The position numbers were made by a program, and so were the translations under genes. The notes beneath the pieces were generated by a model. The model did no database searches and was not told the origin of the DNA. It worked only from the letters and a program-made list of their open reading frames with translations. From Gaertneriomyces semiglobifer (lineage: Eukaryota > Chytridiomycota > Chytridiomycetes > Spizellomycetales > Spizellomycetaceae), in NCBI GenBank assembly GCA_025558075.1, contig JAHLKF010000005.1, forward strand, positions 620,001 to 684,000: a DNA stretch of 64,000 nt, read 5' to 3'. Shown in pieces: positions 20,709-30,716 of the stretch; positions within the stretch are counted from its first letter, which is position 1; each line of letters begins with the position of its first letter.

Positions 20709-21729
20709 TTACACAAGGTCTATAAAAACATAATAGGGAACAAAGGGAAAAAGTAAAGGTCAGTTCGTACACTGTGCAGATTAGGCATTGCTTGCAATAA
20801 GTACCTTCGTACGGGACGGGGCTAACGGTGATGGGACGGTTGCCCTTGATGGAGACGTGGTGGGCCTTGATAGGACCGACGGGCTGACGCTTCAAGTTGA
20901 AAGAGACTAAAGCCGCATCCAGTGAGTTTCAAATGGGAATCGACAAACTACGCGCGCATAATCTAGAATACATACCACCCTTCTCCTTGGCCTCCTTCTT
21001 GGCGGCAGCGTTGGCCTTCACACGGCGCAAAAAGTCCAATCGGCACTTGGAGTGCTTAATGTGCTCAATGCGGATGTTGACACGCTTCTCGATGTAACGG
21101 TTTCCGACGAGCTTGTTGACAATGACACCGACGGAGCTCTTGGTCACGTTGTAGATGATACCAGTCTTGCTGTTAAATGATGAAACCATTAAAACCAGCC
21201 AACCAACGAAAACAATCCCATGGCCGCAAGATCCATACCCGTGGTAGAACTTGTGGGGCATACCCTTGTGAATGGCACCATTGGCCTTGATGTCAACGAT
21301 GTCTCCAACCTTGTAGGTCTTCATGTAGGTGGAGAGCTTGATGGAGCCCTTCTGCCTGAAGTCCCGGGCAAAAAGGTGGCGGGTACGAGCCCTGAGACCT
21401 AAATACGTCCAGATACTATCGTCAGTCCACTAGGTCCGTCCACAAATTTGTACATGTGTCCCTGGAATAGCACATCATATGACGTCCAACTCAATCTCGT
21501 CTGTCAATCATCACCGATCCGCAACGTAAAATATAATCCACCAATATGTTGCCATCAATGTACACTTCCACACTTCACTAGGTCCAGGGTAACGCATAGA
21601 GCACACTTCAACTCATTTCCACAGACAACGTTCCATCACCAGCGACCGTTCTCTACAACTCCTTTCCTGTAGCAAATCTCATGCATGGCCGTCGTCCGTC
21701 TCTGTGTACATACCGAAAGAGTGAGGCAT
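20709..21729 (-). CDS. RPL21: 60S ribosomal protein eL21
   Basis: Five exons: 21729-21714, 21398-21239, 21169-20976, 20906-20805 and 20719-20709, giving 160 residues, the same length as yeast Rpl21. Spliced landmarks: [20 protein letters not shown], then [70 protein letters not shown] and the end VSPVPYEDLV. The first coding exon has 16 bases and the last 11. The last is the least certain: without it the frame would run on into an unrelated tail, whereas the splice restores the expected PYE ending. The 315-base first intron is by far the longest and carries a C/D snoRNA-like segment (separate entry). It is divergent from 6-phosphogluconolactonase. Confidence 0.93.
21417..21516 (-). ncRNA. Candidate C/D-box snoRNA inside RPL21 intron 1
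   Basis: Read on the minus strand, the intron has a perfect C box (GTGATGA, at 21514-21508), a C'-like ATGATGT about 30 bases on, a weaker D'-like TTGA before it and a D box CTGA (21425-21422). Flanks ATCG and CGAT can pair as a short terminal stem. The order C-D'-C'-D and the size of about 95 bases fit a C/D snoRNA, and ribosomal-protein introns are common snoRNA hosts. I could not match the antisense elements to a known rRNA site, so this remains a candidate. Confidence 0.4.
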
Positions 21730-22129
21730 CTTTGATCACTGTGACGGAAACAAAAAGGTCAGTCTCTCTGACACCGTGGTAACTGCAAAACCCATCAAAT
21801 ATCCCAAAGTAAAAATGGGCATAGGTTACCTACACTGTGTTTTGGGTGAAGGGTAGGCGGTGTGTTTTCTCGAACCAAGCAATAACTCGGTTGTTGAGAC
21901 GAGCGTTTATTTGTCTTCCGTTCCTTGGCCGGTCGCCGTCGTCGAGGTGGAAAAAACCCCTTTGGCCGAGGGCAGGTCGTCTCGCTCCAAAAATCTGAAA
22001 AAGAGTCACGTGACCCGCCTACGTCCGACGAACGCGCACGCGCAAAGGTTTCGATCTCGAACTGATAGACGGCGACTACGAAAGCACTAGTAAGCACGGA
22101 CGATTACCCTACAGAGAAAAACGGAAAAG
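21730..22129. other. Divergent promoter region RPL21 / 6-phosphogluconolactonase
   Basis: About 400 bases between two start codons on opposite strands. It contains CACGTGAC at about 22005-22012, an E-box-like bHLH site, and GC-rich segments. No gene. Confidence 0.5.
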
Positions 22130-22942
22130 ATGGCAGCAACCGAGTACTTTGCTTTTCCTTCCAGTTTGGAGATTTCTGTGGCGCTGGATCGTAAAGTGAC
22201 AGAGCTTTCCAAAAAGGCGATTGAAGCTTCCTTTCGTTTTACAGTCGCTCTGAGTGGGGGATCGCTACCCAAGATTCTGGGTGAAAAACTCAAAGACAAC
22301 AAGGACATTGATTTCTCGAAATGGCATGTCTTCTGGGCCGACGAACGATGTGTTCCTTTGGACAGTCAGGATAGCAACTATCTCGCTGCGAAGGAAACTC
22401 TCCTTGATCACATCAAAATCCCCCAGGATCAGATCCACACCATCAATCCGGCTCTTGTTGACAACCCTAATAAGGCCGCTTCAGATTACGTTGAACAGCT
22501 GCATCAAGTGTTCGGACAAGGCACACCCGCATTTGACTTGATCCTTTTGGGAATGGGCCCTGATGGTCATTGCTGCTCATTGTTCCCCGGGCACCCGTTG
22601 CTCAAGTTCAATGACGCTTTGATCGCTCCGATCACGGACAGTCCGAAACCCCCGCCCTCTAGAATCACCTTTACTTATCCATTAGTTAACAACGCCACCA
22701 CCAACCTCTTTGTTGTTACTGGTGAGGGCAAGGCGGACGTCTTGCATCGTGTTATTGATCTCAAGGAGGATTTTCCCTCTGGACGTGGTGTGTAGTTTGG
22801 CTTGTTACATTTGTGTAGTGACGATTGCTGTCGACTCACAACTTGCTTTGGTGTAGTAACTGCTCGACGTGAGGTCATTTGGTTCATGGACCAAGCTGCT
22901 GCCAGCCGGCTCGCTGTTCCTCTGCAGAAACACAGCCTCTGA
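22130..22942 (+). CDS. SOL3: 6-phosphogluconolactonase
   Basis: Two exons: 22130-22787 and 22857-22942, giving 247 residues. The ORF appears to stop at GRGV, but splicing the intron (GTGTGTAG...GTGTAG) restores the conserved ending VIWFMDQAAASRLAVP. Active-site motifs of the SOL/PGLS family: FTVALSGGSLPKIL, WHVFWADERCVPLDSQDSNY, LILLGMGPDGHCCSLFPGHP and PLVNNATTNLFVVTG. The enzyme hydrolyses 6-phosphogluconolactone in the oxidative pentose phosphate pathway and helps supply NADPH. No targeting signal is seen, so it is cytosolic. The 3' end faces the kinase gene. Confidence 0.93.
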
Positions 22943-23163
22943 TTTATAGGTTATGTAGTTCACTGCACATTGGCAACCCTGCCTTAGCATAGGTTGATAG
23001 AGATTTTACGATGATGGAAGTCTGTTGAGTGAGAGCCAGAGATCACCCCTAGATCAGTCAGCAAAGCTGTAGTGCGATGTAATTAAAAGACAGCAAGATT
23101 AACTCTCCAAAAACATTTTTGAAAATGATCTATGAGGCTAACTACAAACGACGAAATCTACAT

Positions 23164-25031
23164 CTACTCAGGAACCGTGGACATAATGTAGCTATTCTCT
23201 ACACTTGTCCCTGCCAACGCACCTTCTTCTACATAAGTGAAACCTCTAAAGTTTTGTTGAATAGTTTCACTCAGCGGGGCACTGTTGCGTGGCAGCGACT
23301 CTACTGGAATATCTTCCGTAAATGCGGGATCAAAGTTTGAAACGTCCATTTCGGATTCCACTTTCGGTTTGAACGGAGGTGTTACTTGTTTTTTCAACAA
23401 CTTGTCCCATTCGACATTGGAGAAAAATGGATGTCGTCGTATTTCTGCTGCGTCTTCAGGACCACCACCTAGGCGACGGCGCGGGTCACGCTCGAGTAGC
23501 TGCGGTGACGCAGAACAGTTCAATACGATGATGCGGGCTCGAATTCAAGTCACTTATACGTACCCCACACACAAGAGACTGTGCCGTTGTCGAAAACCCT
23601 TGCGGGAAAACAAGTTGATTGTGAAGAATTTTGTTGTACATAAGATTCGTATTTTCCGAATAGAACGGCGGGAGACCGGTGGTCATCTCTGGGTGATGGG
23701 AAGATGTTAGCCATGAGGCGCGAAGACAATCTCAAGGACATCACTCACCGTAAAATAGAATACCCAAAGACCACCAATCGACTGCTTTTCCGTAGCCATT
23801 GCCTGTGAGAACTTCGGGTGCTAGATACTCTGCGGTTCCACAGAAGGTATTCGTTGTCTCGTTAAATGACAAATTCTCCTTACACAACCCGAAATCTGTC
23901 AGAGCAATATGGCCAGTGCTGTCAAGCAGGATATTCTCCGGCTTCAAATCGCGGTAAACGATATTGTATTTGTGGAGGTGCTCCAATGCCAGGACCAGTT
24001 CGCAGGTATAAAACTTCGCTCGGTCTTCGCTAAAGGCGGTCTCCTTTTGAAGATGATAAAACAGCTCTCCACCGTTCATGTAGTCGAGAACCAGATACAG
24101 TTTTTCCGGGGTTTGGAAGGAAAATTTCAACCCGACCAGGAAAGGAGAAGTCGCTTGAATCAGAACATTGCGCTCTGAGAGGGTATGTGCGACCTCCTGC
24201 CTTTCTACAATTTCCTTTTTCACCAGAACCTTCATGGCATATATTCGACCTATCAGCGGAGGAGGCTTGTAAGCCTTGGGGCGTGGTCAAACTTGCACCG
24301 CGGAACTCACCGGTGTCCGTCTTTCTCACTTGCAGAACTTTGCCAAAGCTCCCCTTGCCAACCACTTTCAGTAACTCAAAATCTGCTGCAGTCAACGGCC
24401 GTGCCTAATTTAGAGTGTTAAGAGGGTTCGCATGTAAATGAGCAGCCCAAGTGAGACGTACCGGTATAGCGCGATACATCATCTGTATGCGAATTTCTCC
24501 TTTTACTTTCTCTTTCCATTGCCGCCCCGACAATCTGAACCAGTTGTCATGGAGCTTTCCATTGATCCTCGATGGTCTGATTTTCATCATTCCCAAAAAG
24601 CCCTCGCCTTCTCCAGGCATGGCGCCGGCGCGATCCCAAATGGAAATAGTGACTTCTCCGTCAGGTCGCGAGACATCACTGTCCAAATCAGTTAGCGGTT
24701 ATGATTGCTAACATTCAGAAGACTGGACGGGTCCTACTCACAATGTTGCCTCATGTGTCCAGATCGGACAAACCATGATTTCGCCAGAGCCATCAGTCGT
24801 CGACTGAACTGGTTGATCGATCATCATGTAGTTAGAATCGTTCGTGGGCGTTCCACATCCCCCGCTTCCATTTCGCGCCTCTCGTGTGACAAACTCGTTC
24901 TTTTCAAACTCGACGACGCAATACGGACGACTGGCGGTGCTTCTCACCAACAAGTTTCTGGCTTCGATGACTTTGATCCACAAGCGCCCCTTGGCTGGCG
25001 CCGAGGTCTCCACATCCCAATGGCTTGCCAT
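23164..25031 (-). CDS. AGC protein kinase with N-terminal C2 domain, Ypk1/Gad8/SGK-like
   Basis: Six exons: 25031-24742, 24678-24462, 24404-24311, 24249-23749, 23688-23564 and 23499-23164, giving 520 residues. A C2 domain comes first ([17 protein letters not shown], then [10 protein letters not shown]), then the kinase domain from about residue 175: glycine loop [14 protein letters not shown]-type lysine in [12 protein letters not shown], catalytic [20 protein letters not shown], activation loop [14 protein letters not shown] and [12 protein letters not shown]. The AGC tail includes [16 protein letters not shown] and the hydrophobic motif [10 protein letters not shown]2 plus an SGK-type kinase is the layout of S. 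pombe Gad8, a TORC2 target controlling stress, sphingolipids and the cell surface. The orthology is from domain layout, not a tree. Confidence 0.9.
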
Positions 25032-26179
25032 CTTTGTCCGTTTCGGTTACGACAGAGCCGATCGAAATGTTTCAAAGAAAAAAGTGGTGATATTAAAGAC
25101 TGATTACTTCGTTGCAGGAATAGTAGTGATTCCAAGTAAACACCTGCATGTGCGTATGCAAGAGAGGGAAGGCGACGGCAAAGGCAAGAGACACGTTGAC
25201 CGCGAAACAAGATGGAGCAAAGCAGGGTTCAGGGCGCGCACGGGCGTACGAGCAAAACGGTTAACGTTCGGACCGCAAGATTCAAGTTGACAGGCAAGGG
25301 CTCGCTCAGTAGAACCAATGCTGATGGTTGCCTTTTTGTTCTACAACACTTGGACCGTTCAATCACTATCCGCGCCTTTCCTGGAGGACGCCACCTCAGA
25401 CTTTGTTCAGGACTTCGCAATAGACAACGGATACCTCCTAGCGTCTCCTATTTAGTGCTAGCACCACCTAACTGCTGATAGCCCATTCAACCGCTCGAAC
25501 ACGCACACGCCGTCGCTGTCGTCGATCTCGAGACAGTCTCCTTGTAACTGGCAGCAAAACTCTGTTTTGAAGACGCAAAGGCGAGTTGCACGGAGCGTTG
25601 TTTTAAATTTGGTTAGCAATAACAAAACGGTGCGTTATACTGTTATCGCTGATATAGTGTGATAACGATAAAAGATTGTACGCGAGGCTCTATCCCGTGC
25701 GTTTCCGCAATCAACTATAAAAAGCTACAAAGCCTTTTGTTTTTCCTCGAAGGTTAACACTCAGCAAAGGTAAAAACTTAGTTTTGTTCGGTTTTGTTCA
25801 GTCGCGCTGTCACACCGATAATAATGAATGCCATCTTCAGCAGCTCCGCGAAACGAATGTTACGTAGAAGATCCAAAGCTGAATGCTCCCTTCAGCGGCT
25901 GCGCGAAAAGGGATGGTGTAAAGAAGACCAAAACAACAAGATGTAATGACTTAAAGTGCTTGCTCCCTTCTTCGTGCGCCGGCGTCTGAGGACGAAACCA
26001 GCTCCGAAAGCCTTGAACGGTTGATGAGGAAGGACGAACGAGACAATCAACGCCAGTTATGTGGGGACGAAAAGAATACCCGCCTGTTGTGTGTCCAGCG
26101 GGTCAAGTGTATGTTTGCGCTATCCGTATAACCTTCACAGGACTCCCACTAAATTGGCGATCCTAAGCTGGACAATACC
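25032..26179. other. Divergent intergenic region, kinase / 7-TM gene
   Basis: About 1.15 kb. It contains an imperfect 55-base direct duplication at 25826-25935 (separate entry), an AT-rich stretch around 25605-25680 and no supported gene. ORFs at 25212-25478 look like chance. Confidence 0.5.
25826..25935. repeat. Imperfect 55-bp tandem duplication
   Basis: Two adjacent 55-base units (25826-25880 and 25881-25935) share the pattern GAATGC..CTTCAGC.GCT.CGCGAAA followed by a GTA/AGAAGA.CCAAA stretch, with scattered substitutions. A weaker third echo may follow. It lies in the promoter side of the 7-TM gene. Confidence 0.65.
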
Positions 26180-27490
26180 ATGTTCCTAACGGGCGGATGT
26201 CTTGATCAGCGACTGTATCAGTCTGTAAGCTTCATCCTGGTTACCTTATTCGTGTTTATTGCCGGCCTTTCGCTGTTCGCCGCCTTATACCAGCGCTCGA
26301 GGAATGTTGGATATACAAGGAAAATGACATTCAAACTCACTATGATGATTTTCGGAACTAATGTCGGGTACGCTATCACCTGGGCGGTGTGGGGCGTTGT
26401 GCTAGATTGGGCAGGGATAGTGGCGTGGTGTGTGGCTTCTGAGATTGCCTTAACGTGGATGTCGCTCACTGCGTACGCATATTGCTGTACTGAGCCTCCG
26501 CAGGGCATTGATGGGTACGTAAGCTGTTTGCAGAGTTATGCCTGGCGCTAAAGTCGGCGAAGGCTGCTACTTGGTTCATTCACTCATCTGCATTCGTACC
26601 CAACAGCTCCACAAATGCGTGGGAACGGGCGCGACACCGAATGAAAGCCCAACTGATCACCGCCCGCGCCTTTGCCTGCGTCACTCAACTCGTGCTTACG
26701 CCCATGGACATCTATTACCGATTACAACACAATCGAGATGCTTCATCAATAACCAAATTGCTGATCATTCCTTCGTGGTGGAGTAGTTTGGGAATCTCTG
26801 CATGGATCGTTTACACAAGCAGTCACCGATTGGCCGGCTGTATCGCGGATTTGTGTGATGAGATGAAGGAGGCTTCACGAAGGGGCCCACGAAACAGGGA
26901 CGGTGCGGCGAAGGCTATTGCGGAATTGAGAGAAGGTGCAAACAAGGTGGGTGCAAATGACCCGGCTAGCGGATACCCCTGTAGCGGATGAATTTGCCCT
27001 TTCCATTACTTCAAACCTTTTAACGCTTTTGTTCGTAGATTATGTGGACTGGCCGATTTCTTTCCGTAGCATGTGCCTTCATGACCGTGAACAATACCGG
27101 GGTTATCACTTGGACGACGATCGCGATCATTCGGAACCGACCAGCAGGAATGCAGTATGTCAGTTACCTCTTGATGCTCTGTAAGTTCTTTAGCCGCTTG
27201 ATTCTCCTCTTGGCGTCCCACGTTCCTAATCGCTATTTCAAACAGTTTCGTTCGCACTTGCAACACCCGGTGTTGCCCAACTATGGTTTACTGGAGTTCG
27301 AGAAATCGTGCACGAGCACGTCCCCTTCACCCGACCGGACGCGGTACCATCCATGATAACCACATTTGCACAACAGACGTCAAGTGGTAAAGGCTCAGAG
27401 GGAGGCCATTTCATGTCGACCATAGGGAATCACACGTCAAACAACCCGCACATCTTGTCTGCGGTCATGGAAGCAGGAGCGAACGTTTAG
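26180..27490 (+). CDS. Probable seven-transmembrane protein, receptor-like
   Basis: Four exons: 26180-26514, 26607-26946, 27039-27180 and 27246-27490, giving 353 residues. Each junction has GT-AG ends and closes in frame. Seven hydrophobic segments appear in order: SFILVTLFVFIAGLSLFAAL, MMIFGTNVGYAITWAVWGVV, VAWCVASEIALTWMSLTAYA, LITARAFACVTQLVLTP, LLIIPSWWSSLGISAWIVYT, FLSVACAFMTVNNTGVITW and the exon 3/4 join around YLLMLFSFALATPGVAQLWF. A short Ser/Gly-rich tail follows. The topology resembles a GPCR or an orphan chytrid 7-TM family, but I see no DRY, NPxxY or other class motif, so function is unknown. The three introns separate single helices, which hides the protein from ORF scans. Confidence 0.65.
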
Positions 27491-28159
27491 TTGCCCTATA
27501 GCAAGCATGCGCTTCGCACGCAGTATTTCGGCTGGATTGCAATTCTCAGCATATTTCATCATATAAGATGCTCATTAATTAGTTACTTAGTTACTACCAC
27601 GCTTTGCATGCCGATAAATGCAGATGATACCCGGTGCTGCATTCATCGCAGTGCGAAGCACAAGTCCGCTTTACTGTAGAATGCCACATCAACTTGAATA
27701 ATGTAGAAATTGTGCCAGTCTCGATATACATTACACATTATGCTTAAGACAACTAGTTGTTCCACGTATCTGATGGCATTATCATACTCTCTGCATATGC
27801 AGCACTCGACAACTCGACCTGTGTGTCAGTGATGAATAACGCACAGCACGTGACGCCATGGCGCGTGAGGTTCCCCCCACCGAGGACTTTCAATTCAACG
27901 AGAGCCGCCCTGTCCAAACGGAATGTTTTGTTTTTCTCACCCGTGGGGATTACTTATATCCTACATATCCGGTAGGATAAAAGGTTCATTATTACAGAAC
28001 GACGAAAGTCATTTCAGTATCGTGGATGGCACCTTGTTCTTGAACATTAGCAGCAAGTCGTAACACATCACAACCACTACCGCGCCAAGAAAGAAGCTAC
28101 TCCTGTCGTTGAACAGCACCTTGAATTAGTTTACATTTGGAATACGCCTCATTGGAGTG
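27491..28159. other. Intergenic upstream of the Pro-rich membrane protein
   Basis: About 670 bases, no supported gene. Contains CACGTGACG at about 27847, an E-box/CRE-like site, and pyrimidine-rich segments. Confidence 0.45.
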
Positions 28160-29620
28160 ATGGAAGGGTCAGGATTCAGAGGGGATGATGGTGGAGGTAG
28201 CAGTGGCTCTTGGGGCGGCGGGCACGACGACTTCCCTTCCCATAACCACCACCATCACCATAACAGCAACCCAGCGGGCTCTTTCGCTCCCGGATTCCTA
28301 CTCGGGGCGATTGGCGGGGCGTTAGGTGGTTATTGGTGGAACCGGGACGGTAGCAGTAGGTTCAGCACGCCCTACCCGAATCTCCGTCAACCAAACTACC
28401 CATATTATTCCGCCGTACCACCCCCGTCTCAACCACAACCCTATGCACCATGGCAGCAGCAATTCCCGGCCGCACCAACTTATCATCCCCACCCACACCT
28501 CTCGGAAAGCGTGCCGTTTTTACCGACAGTGAGGATTCCACCACCACCTACGCGCACACGGAAGCGCGCTTGCACGGCGTCATGTTGTTGTTTATGGCTG
28601 TTGGTGATTGGCCTTATTCTCGCAATTATCTTGGTTCCGAAACCTGGAGAGTCGGCTGTGAAACTGGTGGTGGGAGATCGCAAGCTCGTCCCGCTCAATA
28701 CTCAGTGGATGAAGGAAGTCGAAGTCTCTGGCGGAGCATCGGAAATCGATGTCTACCTCTTTGAAAATGCTGTACCACCGCTTACAGACAGGCTTACCTT
28801 GCCGCAAAAAATGCTGGATATGAAGTTGGAACAGGGCAGCTTTCACTATTTACGCTATGATGTACACAAGGGATCATCTGCAACTGTCAATTGGAACTTT
28901 TTCAAATACGACTGGAGCCCCTCGCTGATTATTCTCAAAACCGAGGCCGCTTTCCAGGCATGGAAGTCCAACTCGTATGTCTCGTCCAAATTCATTCTGC
29001 ACGAGCAAAATACGCCGAAAGGGGAATACAAGTTTGTCGCGCCATCCTACGGAGAATACTACTTTATCTTTTACACCAAGTCGCGGAGAATGCATGCTGC
29101 GGGAACGGCTACGTTTGATGTTACATCCGTCACGTATTCTCTTGATAAGCCAGACGGGTATTGCCCTGCCACTGATGGCGACTGCTCGTTTACGCTGCGA
29201 CCCGGGAGGCCGGCCAACCTCATCTTGGTGGCTCCGATGCATGGCGATTCCTATACGGTTACATACCACACCCGTGCACGAGGAGAAGCGTATGCGGCTC
29301 TCTTTGTAGCTCTGTCGTCGGCCGTTGCCGTGTGCGGTGGAGTCATATTGGTCGCCTGGTGTGGTCTGAGGTGCTGCAACAAGTGTTGCACGATGATATG
29401 CGGTGGGTCCTCGCGAGACGGGTATACGCGCCTCGAGACGGGTGAGGAAGCCATACCTGGCGTAAACGGACATACCGCGGGTGATGCTGCAGCATCTGCT
29501 CCACCACCGTCGTCGCAGCCGCCACCCATTCCGCCATATAATCCAAGTTATCCCACGCATGGACCGTCGGCGCCGAATCAGCCTCCGCCGTACTCTGTTA
29601 TGGATCCGATTGCCGTGTAA
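28160..29620 (+). CDS. Two-TM protein with large extracytosolic domain and PPPY tail
   Basis: Single exon, 486 residues from ATG 28160. The N-terminus is Gly/His-rich, with a glycine-zipper-like segment (FLLGAIGGALGGYWW), then Pro/Gln-rich sequence. A Cys-rich membrane anchor (ASCCCLWLLVIGLILAIILV, about residues 140-160) leads into a beta-rich domain of about 220 residues (VYLFENAVPPL, QGSFHYLRYDVHKGSSATVNW, YGEYYFIFYTKS). A second membrane helix follows (LFVALSSAVAVCGGVILVAW). The tail is Cys-rich and then Pro-rich, ending with the WW-ligand QPPPYSV. The ectodomain pattern recalls the N-terminal domain of plant APD1-4 E3 ligases, but no RING is present, and this similarity is from memory only. 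PPxY motifs usually recruit Nedd4/Rsp5 ligases. Confidence 0.7.
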   Translation: MEGSGFRGDDGGGSSGSWGGGHDDFPSHNHHHHHNSNPAGSFAPGFLLGAIGGALGGYWWNRDGSSRFSTPYPNLRQPNYPYYSAVPPPSQPQPYAPWQQQFPAAPTYHPHPHLSESVPFLPTVRIPPPPTRTRKRACTASCCCLWLLVIGLILAIILVPKPGESAVKLVVGDRKLVPLNTQWMKEVEVSGGASEIDVYLFENAVPPLTDRLTLPQKMLDMKLEQGSFHYLRYDVHKGSSATVNWNFFKYDWSPSLIILKTEAAFQAWKSNSYVSSKFILHEQNTPKGEYKFVAPSYGEYYFIFYTKSRRMHAAGTATFDVTSVTYSLDKPDGYCPATDGDCSFTLRPGRPANLILVAPMHGDSYTVTYHTRARGEAYAALFVALSSAVAVCGGVILVAWCGLRCCNKCCTMICGGSSRDGYTRLETGEEAIPGVNGHTAGDAAASAPPPSSQPPPIPPYNPSYPTHGPSAPNQPPPYSVMDPIAV

Positions 29621-29726
29621 TGTGTGTGAATTTGATAGTTTGTCGTGCTAGCCAGTGCAGCAGTAGGTGTGTCATATAATTTTGGGAATGTACATTTGTT
29701 GCTTGTTCAAACCGTGTGTTTCAGCG

Positions 29727-30023
29727 ATTCTTCTTCTGCGCGTGTAGCTCCGCATGCCGTCTCGACACCTGCATACTGAAGTCAGCCAATAATGCTCTTC
29801 AGTGATACCAGCTCCTTTCTTGCTCTGCGCCGCTCAGCACCCGCATGCCGTCTCGACACCTGCATGCTGAAGTCAGCCAATAATGCTTTTCAGTGATACC
29901 AGCTCCTTTCTTGCTCTGCGCAGCTCAGCACGCGCATGCCGTCTCGATGCCTGCATACTGAAGTCAGCCAATAATGTGTTTTAGTGATATCAGCTCCTTT
30001 CTTGCTCTGCGCAGCTCCGCATA
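29727..30023. repeat. 91-bp tandem repeat, about 3.3 copies, spanning a stop codon
   Basis: Copies start at 29752, 29843 and 29934 with GCATGCCGTCTCGA, and a partial copy precedes the first. On the minus strand each copy encodes a version of AELRRARKEL.SLK..IIG followed by TGA, and then a segment resembling the upstream coding piece LADFSMQV. The repeats therefore derive from the 3' end of the adjacent coiled-coil gene. Confidence 0.9.
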
Positions 30024-30716
30024 GACCTCTACAAGTTCTTCTTCCAGCGCAGTCTCGCCCTCTGGCGGAGGTTTCTCGACAGGGTGATCACGCAACGGTG
30101 CAGTATCGGTGATCAAACGTTCGACCTGCATACTAAAGTCCGCCAACAGTTGGGTGGGTGATTCTTCGCCCTGCAAAGCGCATAGCGTGAATGGAAAGTC
30201 GTCTGGATTGGCATGCGTAATCGACCTGTTGTCAATAGACATATGTGATGCTGTGATGATCGACCTGTTGTCGATAGACACATGTGATCCCTCATCAAGC
30301 TGTTGCTGCTGCTTTAAATCGTGTCCATACTGACGCTTCCTGATGGCTTCCAACGCGGCTTGAAGTTCCTCTGAAAGACGTTTGTATCGGATCAGCTCGG
30401 ACGTAACTTCAGCATCATCATTGTTTACAGCCACCACAGGAATGGAGAGACTGTCTTGTTCTGCAAGGGCGGACCGCAAAGTTTTGAGTTCTCGCGCTTG
30501 TTGAGCAATGGTATCTTGGGCCTCTGTGAGGAGGGATTGGAGATGCTGTGACCGGACAAGGAGGTCGTCCCGTTCTCGCTTGACCTTTGTGAACTCCTTT
30601 GTGAGTTCCGGTGAGTCGCTGTGTAAATGTGGAATGGGATCGACTATGCCATGAGACGGTTGTGATGTGGTTTCGACCCGCCGAGCAGATCTCCTTCTGT
30701 AGTCCGTTCTCTTCAT
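29964..30716 (-). CDS. Coiled-coil protein, unknown function
   Basis: The start is taken at the first in-frame ATG (30716, MKRTDYRRRSARR), giving 250 residues. The frame is open upstream to 30839 without an ATG, so an additional 5' exon is possible. A long coiled coil is visible (LTKEFTKVKRERDDLLVRSQ, LLTEAQDTIAQQARELKTLR, LIRYKRLSEELQAALEAIRK). A 13-residue duplication follows (HVSIDNRSIITA then HMSIDNRSITHA, encoded by a 39-base direct repeat at 30221-30298), and the C-terminus is YAELRRARKELISLKHIIG. The stop lies inside the 91-base tandem repeat. No known domain; such proteins in zoosporic fungi are often centrosomal or ciliary, which is inference. Confidence 0.65.
   Translation of the reverse strand: MKRTDYRRRSARRVETTSQPSHGIVDPIPHLHSDSPELTKEFTKVKRERDDLLVRSQHLQSLLTEAQDTIAQQARELKTLRSALAEQDSLSIPVVAVNNDDAEVTSELIRYKRLSEELQAALEAIRKRQYGHDLKQQQQLDEGSHVSIDNRSIITASHMSIDNRSITHANPDDFPFTLCALQGEESPTQLLADFSMQVERLITDTAPLRDHPVEKPPPEGETALEEELVEVYAELRRARKELISLKHIIG
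30221..30298. repeat. 39-bp in-frame tandem duplication in the coiled-coil gene
   Basis: Two 39-base copies (30221-30259 and 30260-30298) share TCGACCTGTTGTC.ATAGACA.ATGTGAT. They encode the duplicated SIDNRSI block. Confidence 0.85.

Noticed and set aside
28874..29560. Minus-strand ORF of 228 codons
   Set aside because: Antisense shadow of the Pro-rich membrane protein.
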